This document shows, in pieces, positions 1-12,634 of a stretch of DNA of 64,000 nt. The notes under the pieces were generated by a model. That model was not told the DNA's origin, did no database searches, and saw only the letters and a program-made list of their open reading frames with translations. Every line of letters begins with the position of its first letter. Within the stretch, counting starts at the first letter, position 1. Origin of the DNA: Phytopythium helicoides. Lineage: Eukaryota; Oomycota; Peronosporomycetes; Pythiales; Pythiaceae. Where the stretch lies: positions 558,001 to 622,000 of the forward strand of contig JANFNE010000030.1 in NCBI GenBank assembly GCA_024867545.1. Direction: 5' to 3'. The translations under genes and the position numbers were made by a program.

Positions 1-182
1 CAGAATCGCGCTCGTAAGACACTTGGCTTCAGTATGGATGACGCAATCACACGCAACTCTGGTACTTTTACAGATATCTCCTCCAATTATATACAATTAC
101 TCGAAATAGTATACATTGTATCCCTCTCGGTATGGTATACATGGGGGAAAACCCGACACGTTGCGATCAAGGAAGGGGGAGC

Positions 183-993
183 ATGGTGCGTTCGTTTGCT
201 GACGGCGCTCGGGAGGCGATGGAGGCCGTGTGTGTGTGTGATGCGATGGATGGGATGGTGGCGCTAAAGCAGTAGACGGACGTGCTGCAGATTGAGGCGG
301 TGCTGCTCGTGAGCCGGCAGGGCAAGACGCGGCTGGCCAAGTGGTACATGGCGGCGTCGCTCAAGGAGAAGACGCGCGTGATCCGCGAGGTGACGTCGCT
401 CGTGCTCTCGCGCCCGCACAAGCAGTGCAACTTCATCGAGTTCAAGGACAAGAAGATCGTCTACAAGCGGTGCGCGCGGGCGGTCGATGGAGAGAGGGTG
501 GAGTGGAGCTGACGAGGTCGGTCGTTTTGGCAGCTACGCGAGCCTGTACTTCATCATGTGCATCTCCAAGGACGACAACGAGCTCATCACGCTCGAGAGC
601 ATCCACATGTTCGTCGAGGTGCTCGACCGCTACTTTGGCAACGTGCGTGGCGGAGGTTTTATGGCGCAGCGATTGAATGGGGTGCTCTGGAGGCTGACTT
701 GGTGCGTGGCTGGCTGGTGGCGCGCAGGTCTGCGAGCTCGACATCATTTTCAACTTCCACAAGGTGAGCAGCGAGCGTAGCTAGCAACTTGTGTTTGTAG
801 TGGTTGGGTCTCTAATACCCCCATTCTTCTCTTCTGTCCTCAGGCGTACTACATCCTGGACGAGCTCGTCATCGGCGGATTCCAGCAGGAGTCGAGCAAG
901 AAGGAGATCCTGCGCATCTGCACGCAGCAGGAGGACTACATGGACGAGTCCAAGGAAGAGGGATTTTCGCGCCCACGCACGGGAACGCGCTAG
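183..993 (+). CDS. AP1S: AP-1 clathrin adaptor complex, sigma subunit
   Basis: Small (sigma) chain of the AP-1 adaptor, which recruits clathrin and reads sorting signals at the trans-Golgi network and endosomes. Five exons fit: 183-185 (only the ATG), 291-469, 534-642, 728-763 and 844-993, all with GT-AG borders. They join to 477 nt, that is 158 residues, the usual length of AP-1 sigma. The family signatures are in order: [14 protein letters not shown] near the N-terminus, CNFIEF, YASLYFI, then [17 protein letters not shown] and AYYILDE. The start is chosen because ATG followed directly by a GTGCGT donor splices in phase to ATTGAG, giving the expected M-I-x-x-V-L-L-V opening. AP-1 is preferred to AP-2 from the length and the ending; AP-2 or AP-4 sigma is less likely. 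Confidence 0.9.
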
Positions 994-1214
994 AGTTGGA
1001 GCGTTCAAGCGAATGTAGAGCTCTCCTCTGCCACGTTGAGCTTTGGTTGGTCGATGTTACCACAAGAAGTCGTGGTGGTTGATTGATAGCTTCTGCAACG
1101 ATACATATATGCCGTGGAAAACTGAAACACTATGAGTGGAAAAGTCAGAGGTGTGCTAGAACTGCAAACTAAAGTTAGAACTTTGGCTGGGCTGCTAAAG
1201 TCGCGGACACCTCC

Positions 1215-4106
1215 ATGGCAACGACAAGAAGAGTCCAACATCCGAGTGCTCCAGGTTGCGCGCTTTTTGTTCTTGCCCTGCTGGGCTTGAATCTACTAAT
1301 CTATCTGCCCTAAATACCTTTAGCGTGCGCCCGCAAGCAGCTTTTCCGCTCCACAGCAGGATTGAGCTTGGAAGAGCAGCGACAAGTTGCGAATCAACTG
1401 CAGTCCAGCGGCGAAAATGTGCTACAGGTAACCCCCGACGAAATCTTTGCACTTTGTATCATCGATTAGTTCGCACAAAGTACCAAACAAGTGAATACGA
1501 CGTAGAAAATCGAGCAGCTCAAGAAATCGTCCAAACAGCAGAAGCGAGCCACAAAGACAACTACACTCAAGGTAACCTTCAATGGTAGCAGTTATACGAA
1601 TGAATCTCCTAAACTCTCGTTTGTCATTAGTTTGAGTGGCTTCGTGAACACAGCCAGCTCAAGCGGCAGGAAGAGGTTAGTCAGAATGCAATCCCATGCA
1701 GTGTTGAGGCTACCTCACATTCATTTTCGTGACGAAACAGACATGCTCGCGAGAGCTCGAATCGCTGCTACTGAGAATGTTCAATGATACCACAATGGAC
1801 AAAACGCCGCTGAGATCTGCTTCGCGAGAGTGTATCAAAAAAGGAAAAGGAATGGATTTAAGCCAAGAATCCCCTGAAGAGATCCATGAGGACGAAGACG
1901 ATGATAACAACGCAGATGAAAATCCGTCTGGTCCACCTCTCACAGCTATTCTGCTGCAAGAAAAGTCAAGTGTTGGCCGCTATGCGCTTGAGCTAGAAGA
2001 CCTGATTCAAACCGAGCAAGCAAGTCGAGTAGTACTGATGAAGCAAATCACATCCCTCAGAGATCAGGTAAGTTGAGCTCAGTTCATGTTTTGAGAACAA
2101 AGCTGACAATTCGATTTCAGCGAGCATCCATGAAGCATCTGCTAGGAGCAGTTGCGAGTCGACACCAAGTTCAGTCGTCCGAGGAGCCTGGTAACAATCA
2201 GGCAAATGCTGATCATATAATTGTAAGATCGCAGCTTATCCGAATGCAAAATGTTCACCATTTCTCTAACGCCACACACATGTACGTAGAGTAATGCGCG
2301 CGATCTCATCTTCGACGCAGTCATCGGTCTTCAGTTTGTTGAGACCTCACTTGAAGATGAAGCTGCCCAATGTGAAAAGGAAGTACAGGACCTGCGTCGA
2401 TCAATCGTTGGTGGGTTTGTGGACAAAGATATCTCAGCTGACAAGACCGGCGTAATTGAATCGGATTCAAGAGACTCAATAACTTCAGTAATCACGAACA
2501 TAAGTATAATGGATTGTCCCGATGAACTTCTGCGACTTGAAGTATTCGAGGAGGCTCATCGACTTGCTGAAAGCTATCAAAACGATATGGATCAATACCG
2601 CCGTGAGTTCGAGGCGAGCGCGTCAGGAGATGAGGCCGCTGGGTCGCTAGAAGCTGCTCAATCCAAGACTGGAGGCTGGCAAGAGGCGGATGACGAGCGG
2701 TTCCTCAAAGTGCTGAAGAGCTTTAATGAGCGCAAAGGAACAAAGAAAATTGAACTAATGTACGATGAAGCTGCTACTCTACTACCACACATGGCAATGA
2801 AGGAGATTAAGACGCACGCCAAGTTTCATCAGCATCTGCGGTTCTATCAAGAAAAGTGTCGGGACCGTCGCCGTGAATTTAAGCGCCGTGTGAGTGAGTT
2901 CCAAGAAAATGCACTTGCCCGCACTCAGCAAGCGGCCAAGCTCCAAGATGAGCGCAATCGTAAGATCCAAGAGCTTGAGGCACAGAAGCTACGGTGCAGC
3001 GATTTGAAAGGAAGAGTAGATCAGTGGAAGGAGACGCAAGAAGCAAAAGCACGAATTGAACAGCAACAACACGAGATTGAGCAACTGATCGAGCAGCAGC
3101 GACAAGAGGACGAGAGTCAAAAGAGGAAGAAAAAGCAGGAGCAGCAGCGCTTGGCTGTTGAAGAGTACAGGTGTGTAGTGGCTAAGCTGTTTGACGATTT
3201 TTGGAGAGACTACAACATTTGAGTTTGTTGCAGGCGAGAGCGGACACTGGAGCAAATTGCTGAAGAGAAGCGAGCACTAGAGGAGCAAATGGAGCTGGAA
3301 AAGCAGAAGGAAGCACAGGCCATCATCAACAACGAACGGGTTCAGTTTCGACAAGCAGAGTATCAGGTTTGCTTATTTGATCACGTCTCGATCCGAGGCA
3401 ACGTACACACTCCCATGTAAGATAACTTGTTGATTGATGAACCAGCGAAAACTGGAAGAGCTTCGGCTGGAAGAAGAGGAGCGAAAGCGAGCCGAAGAGC
3501 AGCGTCGAGCCAAGCTTGATGCACTCAAGGAGCAAACTCCGTACGCACAGATCATCGCTAACATCGCTGTACGTGCTAGCTGATCACTTCCTCGAAAAAG
3601 GATAATGGCTAGCTAATGATTCACAAACCTGTTCTGACAACCCCAGCCCGACCCGGAGCGAACTCGTCAGGAGACAGTAGCCTTTCGTGCAAATGTGGAG
3701 GCTGCCCAAGAAGCACTCCCCGTTCATGTACGTTGAATACGTTGGCTGCAGCAAAACTCATGCACTTCTAACACATTGTCTACAGGAGGCCGGCTTGTTT
3801 CCATCTCATGGCTACGACTGCGATACATTGTTCAAGAATGCACGTTTCAAGCTCGGCATTGCATTGCGGGTTCGTCTCATTGAGCCTGAAAAGCTTGAAG
3901 CCAGCATTGATAACGGTGCTATTCCCCCCACAGAACGCCGGCCTTGAATCAAGCGAGTACGCCCGGCAGGCACTTGCGAACGTCAAGGTCTGCAACGTAG
4001 GCTCGTACCGGAACCACGTGAGTGGGCCAACGCAGCTCTGGTGATGGTACATATATTACGTTAGGCAACGCCAAATCCTTTAGCCCGATGCTGGTCGCGA
4101 ATATAG
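1215..4106 (+). CDS. Coiled-coil protein, CCDC148/CCDC112-like
   Basis: Thirteen exons can be read: 1215-1254, 1324-1427, 1506-1571, 1631-1675, 1741-2067, 2121-2222, 2290-3170, 3234-3366, 3446-3568, 3647-3727, 3786-3869, 3934-4017 and 4065-4106. All phases agree and give 703 residues. The protein is mostly coiled coil. A SANT-like segment (GGWQEADDERFLKVLKSF, coded near 2671-2730) precedes long charged helices rich in Q, E, K and R. The C-terminal part contains a GLFPSHGYDCDTLF segment followed by FKLGIALRNAGLESSEYA, an ending I associate with CCDC148/CCDC112-type proteins found in organisms with cilia or centrioles, which would suit a zoospore-forming oomycete. The function is inferred only. 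The last 27 nt of the coding region overlap the 3' end of the opposite F-box gene. Confidence 0.6.
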
Positions 4107-4907
4107 ATCATTGAACATGAGGGTGCCTTCGGCGAGTTGTGTATTGAGCCTGTGGAGACTCTTGAGCGCGCGCGAGCGCAACGAGAAGAGTTCCTTGCCG
4201 CGCGTTTGCACGTCTGCTTCGACGATCTGCAGCTCCTCGTTCAGCTCGGCTCGCGAGAGCTGCACCATATGAGCCTGCTGGGAGCTTGCAGTCGCCGTCC
4301 GCCTTCGATGCGACCGATTCATCCACCGCACGCAGTGCATTTGCACGCGGCGCGCGCGCTTGTCAGCGTGCGCCGAGCTCTTGGCAGCTTGGAGCGCCTC
4401 CTTGAGCGCCGCACGCTCCGTCTTGAGCTCCTGCAGCTCATTCACACCTGTCGTGAAGCCAGCGTTTGCTGCTGTGAACACCGTTAAGCTCTGTCGTGCA
4501 CCACTTGGTCAGCAACATTTTCCCAAACAATCTCAGCAAAAAGCCACAAAAAAAAAAGTTCCGACCTGGAAAGTGTCGCGGAACCAGCGCTTCCAGTCGA
4601 CAGCTTCGTCCACACGCTCGTCGTCCTTGATCTGGATGATCACCAACGGCGCTTCTCCCGTCGCCAGCAGGTCGCGAGACGCGAAGCCTCGCTGCAGCCG
4701 ATTGCCCAGCAGCCCCGTGCGCGCCTCCATCTGCCGCTGTTCGTCCTGCAGCAGCTCCAGCGCGCGCCTACGCCACAGCACGCGCGTGTCGACGCCTCGC
4801 TGCAGCATCTGGGACACTTGGGCCACGCGGCACAGCTCCTGGAAGCCGAAGAAGCTCCACAAGAGCTGCTTGCACTCGACCGGCAGCTCCTCCAGCGTCG
4901 AGCTCAT
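4080..4907 (-). CDS. F-box protein
   Basis: Probable substrate receptor of an SCF ubiquitin ligase. Two exons on the minus strand (4907-4566 and 4490-4080) are joined in phase and give about 250 residues. Residues 5-50 (LEELPVECKQLLWSFFGFQ, then ELCRVAQVSQ and W in VLWRRRALELL) match the F-box helix pattern, which binds SKP1. The second exon is coiled coil (ELQELKTERAALKEALQAAK). A 69-nt stretch inside exon 2 starting GTGCAAATG and ending CCCAG could be a further intron of a length divisible by three, so the middle of the protein is uncertain. No known substrate-binding repeat is visible. The gene runs tail to tail into the coiled-coil gene with overlapping coding ends. Confidence 0.7.
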
Positions 4908-5341
4908 GGCGATGTCGACTTTTTTTTTTCGTGGTTTTGTGCTGTTTGGGGATTTTTCGCTGTTCTCGAGCGAGTTGGGTGGACCACACGAAAAGGCAAC
5001 TTCATGGCGTGACCATCGGCTTCAAAGTTCTTGATGTCCACGTTCGATTGGCGGCGTCAGGTTAGCGAGGGCAGTAGCTCGCTATGAACGCATGGAGCAT
5101 GTGTGGACAATAAGTGCGATTGAATACATCTGCGGAGCATGACTCCTTGCTGGCTTTACTGTCCTCAATTCCCAACCCGACGACTTTCTACCCTTCTCGA
5201 CCAATGTGTGAGACTGTGCCGCGAGTCACATGGGACTTGCGTGGCAGCTTCAACTGAATATCCACACGTCGAAAGTTCCATTCAACGATCTCTCGAAATT
5301 CATAGCAGCAGTTCTCGCTGTTTTGTTCCTGACCTTCACCT
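4908..5341. other. Intergenic, no gene seen
   Basis: About 430 nt between the F-box start and the end of the GH35-like gene. It must hold the F-box promoter. Short open frames here have no recognisable protein features. Confidence 0.6.
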
Positions 5342-6907
5342 TCATCGACCCACTGCGACTATTGACTCGTTACTGGTTGGCTGTTCGAGGGTGGTGGTGG
5401 GAGCTACAAAATCAGCGGATGAGTTGAACAACACGGAGGTCCCGTTTGTGATCACGACCGATTGGGCCGCGAGGTCGACGAACGCGCCACGGAAGGCTAC
5501 GCGCGCAAAGTCGTTTGCAGGATTCTCTAGGAAGGCGATTTGGTCCCCATACATGAACGCGCGCTGCAGAGTCGGAATCAAAGACGAGTAGTCGACGTCT
5601 TCGACGACTACTTCGTTGCTGACCAGAGCTTCGCTGCATTTCGCCAGTGTGTGGCGCAATTTTGCCATTTTGGCCCGCGCATCACTGAGATCTTCTTCAG
5701 GAATCATCTCAAGCGACGTCTACAACAGCCGATAAATTAGGGTCCTCTGACCTCCGCCAAAGAATTGAGTTACCACGCACCAAATCGCTGAATACAGTTC
5801 CGCCCATTGCAAACCAGCGCGCGGCATCATATGTCAGCTCTTGTGCACTCAACTTAGACGATGCCGTCGCTCTGGTCCACGCAAGCGGGTATTTCGGTTC
5901 GAGCGACGCTACAAAGTGCTCGCAGTCGTACGAGGACTTGCACGCAGGGATCATTGCTGACACCGCGTTCGAGTCTCCACTATAGACCATTAACTCGTCA
6001 GATCCAAAACTTCGAGCAAATCAAGAGCGAATAGACGTACGAGATCCACAGCGTTTTCGTGTCGAGCCGTTGCAGCAACTGCTCGGTCCACACACTGAAG
6101 TCGCCTTCAACGTCGTTGCATCCGTCCGTGACCAGCTCGGTGGTGATAATAGGGCCTCCATTCACAACCAGGAACGGACGTGACACCGCAAGCATCACAT
6201 TCATGAAGCGCTCCGTGGTCGCCTTCCATTCTTCCACGTCGTTGCCCGAGCTCCCACATCCCCGAGGACTGAAGCGCGCGTGTGCAAACATGCCCTCGCG
6301 CTCCACAACCTCATATAGCCTTGTCAAGTCCGCATTGTCTGCTAGATGAAACACTCCGGGCAGGGGCTCATGTGTCTCCCACGTCACATCTGCTCCGCAC
6401 CAATCCGTCAGCACTTTGGCCCCTGCTTTTCACCCAAAAGTTCCTCGCCAAACCTCCGTACTCACCTACAACAACCACATTGCTCCCGTCGCTCTTGGCC
6501 TGCTGCACCATCGGCTGCCACTCTTTCACGCCCACCTCCGCGTACGGGAGCTCTTCTCCAATCAGCAGCGTCTTGCGGCCGCCAACTCGCACTGCTCTCG
6601 GCGTCATTTCCACCCGCTCCACCTCCTTCTTCGCCCCAACGTCCTCCAGCGTCACGAACCCAACAGCCTCCAGCGCTCCATCACCACCAGAACGACGCGC
6701 AGGACGCCACAGCGGGTTGTCCTCGCGCAGCTGCGGCTGTCGCGCCGTGATGATGCAGGCCACGAGCCCCACGACGGCCAGGCACGCGACGTCCATCCGC
6801 CGCATGCGCTTCTTCGGCTTCAGCTGCTTCTTCGGTTTGTTCCTTGGCTGCGGCTGAGCCTGTGGAGCGTCGTCGCCCACGCGGAGCAGCAGCGCGTCGA
6901 GCTCCAT
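5342..6907 (-). CDS. Membrane-anchored GH35 (beta-galactosidase)-like protein
   Basis: Four minus-strand exons (6907-6466, 6422-6037, 5993-5781, 5719-5342) join in phase to 472 residues. The N-terminus is cytosolic and basic (KPKKRMRRM) followed by one hydrophobic segment (VACLAVVGLVACIITA, about residues 40-56), the layout of a type II Golgi or plasma membrane protein. The lumenal part resembles glycoside hydrolase family 35: WETHEPLPGVFHLADNADL corresponds to the WNxHEPxPGxFxFxGNxDL core, GGPIITTELVTDG sits where GH35 enzymes have GGPIxxxQxENEYG, and a later segment reads YDAARWFAMGGT. The catalytic acid/base glutamate of NEYG seems to be missing, so it may be inactive or act on something else. 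Intron 1 is only 43 nt. Confidence 0.6.
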
Positions 6908-7201
6908 GGACGTGAGGCGGGGGCGGAGTGATTATGGCTCGAGAAGCGCGGCGGGTATAGTGAAACCAAGTCTAACGGAGCGTCTTCTTTGGGTCGTGTG
7001 ATGGATATTACGTGTCAGTTAAGCGGTCAAGATGGCAGATACGAACGAGCGAATGGGTACACAACTTCAACTTTGTTGGACAGCGGACGACTGCTGCTAT
7101 TCTGGTTGGCGCCTGGCGTTTCAGCTCGCCTCGTGACGAGCATGAGAGAGGGAGGAGACTGAGAGTGGTGAGTTGGACTGCTTTGGGCTCTGCTGGGCGG
7201 T

Positions 7202-9983
7202 ATGAACGACGGATATGGGAACTACGACGAGGACTTTGCGTGCTGCGGCGGCTGCTCGTCATACAAGCGCGCCGACGCGTACAACGACAAGCTTGCGAGT
7301 GGCGCCAAGATTTTCATCTGGGATATTAAACTCAAGGTGGACCCTGCTGAGGCCTGCTTGCTCACGTTTCCGTACGACCCCTCTCGCAACGAGCAGGTCG
7401 GCGCGCGCAGAGTGCGCAGCGGTCGACTCGTCGGTTCAACATACCCTATCGACCACGACTACGACTTTCGATGCTGCGAGCAGCGAGGACAATGCCATTT
7501 GCTGGAAGAAGATGCATCGGGGGCATGTCAGTGCGTTAAAAGATGGGGATTCACTGGCGACCATTGCCAATACAGCAGTACGTAGCATATTCCTGTATTG
7601 ATGCTGATGCGTCTGATTAAAACTTCGTGCAGTTTACGAGGTAGCCCAGCAAAACAACTCGGCAATATTTCCTCTTATCACAAACCTGTCAAGCGTTAAC
7701 TACTTTCTACCGGACCTACGCGGTTATCTGCTCAGCTTTGATCACGCAAGCGCTATAAGTTCATGGTCGTCGAGCACTCGGGATCACCCAGTGACCGTTC
7801 TCGACGCATTTCAGACTGGATCATATTTTCAGTACTGCTGGTCCTCTGGCGCCTTCTTCATCGTCGCCGCTGCTGTAGTTTTGCTTATGTTTCTTCTTCA
7901 CTTGATGTGGACCGTTTGCTGCTTTTCATGTGGTTGCCGTAAACGTGACCTCGGCAAGCGTCCAAAGATTTACGCCAAGTATCAGAAGATTCTGTGGGGA
8001 CTTGCAATGCTCATCCATTTTGTGGTTGCGACTGCAGCTGCTGTTTATACGTTTCTAATTATCCACTCTAACGTCGATCCTCTGACAACAGAGGCCGTTG
8101 GAGTAGTAAACGATACGCTTACCCAGAAGCTGCACGACTTCAAGACAGCCTTTTTGAGGCCGCTCGACGAGATTGTCACGAATGGATATCATGGTCCCGA
8201 TGGAGTGCACATTTCTCTCGAGCACTTGCAAGACATCTCAATCTCTAACCTCGTAAGCCATACGTTTCTTGAGAACCAAACGTACGCGACGGATGAAGTC
8301 AGTGAGCCTCTTTTTGCCATTATTAACTCGCTACTCGACCATGCACAGTTATTTCCAACCGCTTCAGAGAATTGGACCGATTGCAGCAACATGAACATCA
8401 CTCCAAGTGTGGTATCACGGATGACAATTGGCGGGGAGTCGAGCTGCTTCAAGTGCAAGCTGTGCGCTCAGATCCCCAACACTGTGGAATCTACGACTGA
8501 CTATTGGAGACGCAACCCGTTTCAGATCCAGATGGACATGGTTACATCTCAGCGACAATTGAAAGACTTTGGAGAAGCTCGGAATTTGCTGGTGCCAAGT
8601 CTTCAAGACTTTTTAGAGCGCATTCATTCTGCTGCTGAGGAAGCTCGGACTTCAATTATAAAAGTTGCTACGGAGCTGAACGCAATTATTACGGTGACTC
8701 GAAATGCTACCATCTATTCCTTGTTTGCACTGATGGGTCTTGGTGGCCTGTCACTTTGTCTAGCAGTTGTTGCTTTTGCACATGGGATTCTTACCAACAA
8801 ACGAGTCATTGGTCGAACAACCTGCTGTTTTGTGGAGTTGACTGCTCTTGTAGCGCTCGTTACGTGCGGGATATTGTATACAGTAGTATGGATGAGCCAC
8901 GATGGAATTACGTCACTGCAGTTGCTGGACGAGAGCACCTCGAGATTCATACCGTCTACACTCGCGGCTGATCACGCATGGATGATGCTATTTGACAAGA
9001 ACATTGTCGGTGAGGACAGCATGGAGACCACGCTTGCATTCAGTGACACCCTGCGTGTTCCTCCACTGCCAACACCTACCAACGATAACCCGGAGAGATT
9101 CAACATGTCAAATGTATACTATTTGGCAGATCTTTTCCAGCTCGAAGCTGAAACTGCTGACAACGAGTCGGCCCTTGTGCTTTTCTTTGGCTGGAGCGAA
9201 TCGTTTGTCGAGACGAGGCACGGATGGCTGATGACACTTGCGTTTGGCAATGAAAGTGTTACATCTCCGTACAACCAATCGCTTCACCAAGACTTGCTCA
9301 ACTCGAGTGTTGGAGAGTTCATCGACCCAGATATGGATTCAATGCCAGTGACAGAGAGTGATTTTGAATACATCCAGCAGGTATTCAATGATAGTTGGCG
9401 CGGCATTGATGACTTGGGGGTTCGGCAGAATAAACAAATCGCGAATTTGTGGCATTTCATTGCTCGACTTTACGTGCAGAAACAACATCTGATGGACTAC
9501 ATTGCTACTTTACACCGCATCGTGGCAAGCGTTCACCCACTGCTAGGTGCGTTAGAAATTTAGCGTGCTAGTTGTTTAGAGTGAAACGCCAACACAGCTC
9601 GTTATCGACAGATGAACTGATCGAGAAGACGGCAGCGATGGAAGAAGCTGAATTTCAGCTGAAAGCCCCTGTCGAGTACGTGACCGATACGATTAGGCAA
9701 GCCAAAATCCAAGACTGCTCCTACAACGGCAACTGCCGTAGGTGCTTTGTGAGCCATTATCAAATGAAACCTACTACTAATACCTCGACTCGTGCCTGCA
9801 GGCTGGTTTCGTGATGTCGTGAACGATCTATTCAGGATATTCCAAGCCATGATAACACATCTCGAGCGCGCTACGGTAGCATGTGCCATAAGCGCTGTCA
9901 GTTTCCTGCTCGCGACAATCTGCACAAACGGCTTCACCTCTCGCCTGCGGCGCAACATCGTCAAGGTATACAGTGGTCGCTGA
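7202..9983 (+). CDS. Five-TM prominin-like membrane protein with EGF-like motif
   Basis: Exon 1 (7202-7577) encodes a cysteine-rich ectodomain ending in an EGF-like motif (RCCEQRGQC, then CQC and GFTGDHCQ). Exon 2 (from 7633) encodes hydrophobic segments at about 7848-7905, 7999-8065, 8712-8790 and 8832-8892, separated by two large loops with many N-x-S/T sites. The last exon (9802-9983) adds a fifth segment. Five TMs with two big extracellular loops is the prominin plan, seen in proteins of plasma-membrane protrusions; tweety-like proteins are an alternative. Exon 2 to 3 is uncertain: a donor near 9529 with an acceptor at about 9571 keeps the frame. The donor before the last exon is at 9738. 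No signal peptide is visible at the chosen ATG, so an upstream exon is possible. Confidence 0.55.
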
Positions 9984-10277
9984 CGTCATGAACATGATAT
10001 CACGCACGTTCGAAAATCCCGGTATGGCTTCCTTTCGACTAGAAAAAGATCAACAACACCAACACTTGCTCTAATACATGGTATGTCATGTGCAGCTCGA
10101 AAATCCCCGTGCACATGACATGGGGGGGGGGAACGAATATCCAGGGTGGTGCTTTCAACCCATTGTTCTCGCTTGTCGCACTTTTAATTGGTCGAAAAAA
10201 ATCCAGAAACTAACCAATCGGATATTCTAAAAAATTCTCGACACTTTCACTTTTTCCGCCTCGAGTTCACTTTCTTC

Positions 10278-12634
10278 ATGTATCCAGGCTACACCGGCGG
10301 GTCGCCGGCCCCCTCGGCGCCGCCAGACGACTTGCTGCCCTCCATTTACCCTTCGGTGCCTCCTGATGCTTACGGCGGCGCTCGCGGCTCGATGCCCGCG
10401 CAATTCCAGCATCAAACGTCCCAATATCAGCCACAAAACCAACAATTCCAGCCACAAAACCAGCAATTCCAGCAGTATGCAGGCAGTCCGAGTGTACCAG
10501 TGTCGGTGCTGCCGGGTGTCGCGGGAAGCCCCGTACAACAAGGTGTGATGCAAGGATCGGCGGTGAATTTTGGCCAGGCGTCGCCTTCTAGGAGCAGTTT
10601 CCAAGCCCCTCAGCAGCCGTACAATTCTTCTCCTACAGGTCAATTCCGACCCCAAGCAAGCTCAGCTAGCATGCTTCATGGAGGATTCGGCCCAGTTCAG
10701 GCCATGAGTGCGGCATCGTCGAGTAGCTTTGTGGACCCAAATAACATCCCAGGTAGCCCTGCGAGCGTGGTGGAACTGCGCTTCCGCTGCAAAGGACTCA
10801 AGAAGGCGGACCTGCTCTCGCAGTCGGACCCGTTCATTGTGCTGTACTTGCAGGACCAGAATATGCGCGGATGGCGTGAGATTGGACGCACCGAGACGGT
10901 GAGAAATACACCGGATCCGTCGTTTACGACAGCTTTCCAGGTGGACTTCTTTTTTGAGGAGTTGCAGCGTCTTCGCGTTGAGGTCTTTGACCGCGACAGT
11001 CCGTCGAACAATCTGAGAGATCACGACTTTCTAGGTTGCGTGGAGGTTACGCTAGGTCAACTCATGGCAGCTCAAGGGCAGTCGAAGGTGTTGGCATTGC
11101 TGAGAGACGATAGAAGCCAGCACCATCGCCCTCACAGTGTGTCTGGACACGTCATCATCTCTGCCGAAGAAGTGTCATCATGCGCGGACCGGCTGCGTAT
11201 ACGCTTTGCTGCGTCCAAACTGGACAACAAGGATGGGTGGTTTGGTGCGTCCGATCCGTTTGTGAACATCTACCGACTGCGGGATCCAGCGAGTGACCCA
11301 TCATCGCCGTCTGCTTCTTGGCTGCATGTGTGGAAGAGCGAGGTTATCATGGACAATCTGAATCCAAGATGGCGGCCGACGACACTGAGTGTGCAAGCCC
11401 TGTGCAACGGAGATCTCTCTCGAGTCCTCAAGCTCGAGTGTATGGATTGGGAAAAGAATGGCCGCCACCAGCTCATCGGTAGCGCGCTTGTGAAGGCAGG
11501 CGAGCTTGTTGCAGGTGAGTCCAGACGTTTCGAGCTTATCAACCGGGAACGCCAGGTCAAGAAGGGCAAGAAATACAAAAACTCTGGAGTCTTGCTAATC
11601 GAAGAGATCGAGTGTTTCCGCGAGCATACCTTTGCCGAGTTTCTTCGTGGTGGGTGCGAAGTTAGCCTTGTCGTTGGCATCGACTACACCGCGTCGAATG
11701 GTGCACCATCGGATCCATCGAGCCTCCATTACATTGGTGCATCGCACATGGGAATGCAAAACGACTACCAGGCAGCTATCACTGCTTCAGGAGCTATCCT
11801 AGAACCTTACGACTCGGATAAGCGTTTTCCGGTCTACGGTTTTGGTGGAATGGTGAACGGTGTCGTCAACCACTGCTTTCCACTCACTTTTGACCCGTAC
11901 CAACCTGAGGTTGAAGGCGTCGCTGGCATTCTTCGAGCATACGCTGACTCTTTCCAGTCTGTTCGTCTCCACGGTCCAACACATTTCGCCCCGCTTGTTC
12001 GGCAGGCTGGAGCGATTGCCGCTCAATTCTCAAGTGGCGCTGGTAGCCTGAAATACTTCGTGTTACTGATCATTACGGACGGCGCCATCATGGATATGCA
12101 GCAAACTATCGATGAATTGGTGCAAGCGTCGTATCAGCCGCTGTCAATCGTCATTGTTGGTGTCGGGAACGCAGACTTTGGGGCGATGAATGCACTCGAT
12201 GCAGATGGCAAGCTCCTTGTTGACTCACGGCGACAACCCGCGGCACGAGATATGTACGTGTGGAGCTGTATTTTCGATCGCTAGACCTATTCTAACGTAC
12301 ACCATGGATCCTGCAGTGTGCAGTTTGTTCCATTCAACCAATTTCGCAGCAATCCGTCTCGACTGGCCAAGGTACATTTCCAGCGCTGGGGATAGGCTGA
12401 AGTATCACGAATAGCGTCTCACATTTTTTTATATGTTCACAGGAAACTCTGGCGGAGATCCCGACACAGTTGCTGCAGTACTTCCGTATGAAGAATATTG
12501 AACCGCGCGCTCCTCTGCAGCGTATGGCTACTGAACAACTCATTTCGAACCGCTCGAGCTTTAGTGCAGCGCCGCAACCCCAAGCACTCGGTGCTTCCCC
12601 AAGTGGATTCCATTTCAATCCGAACGAAGTCTAG
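10278..12634 (+). CDS. Copine (two C2 domains plus vWA-like domain)
   Basis: Calcium-dependent, phospholipid-binding protein that moves to membranes on calcium signals. Exons 10278-12253, 12317-12371 and 12443-12634 join in phase to 740 residues. The first 150 residues are a Pro/Gln/Tyr-rich disordered tail containing a repeated QPQNQQFQ motif. Then come C2A (VELRFRCKGLKKADLLSQSD with SDPFIVLY and a later FDRDSPSNN), C2B (RIRFAASKLDNKDGWFGASD, SDPFVNIYRL), and the copine A domain (LVVGIDYTASNG, HYIGASHMGMQNDYQ, FPVYGFGG, FVLLIITDGAIMD, IVIVGVGNADFGAMNALDAD), ending RDIVQFVPFNQF. The DxTxSNG metal-site sequence is intact. The order and motifs make copine very likely. The long N-terminal tail is unusual, since animal and plant copines start close to C2A. 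Confidence 0.92.
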
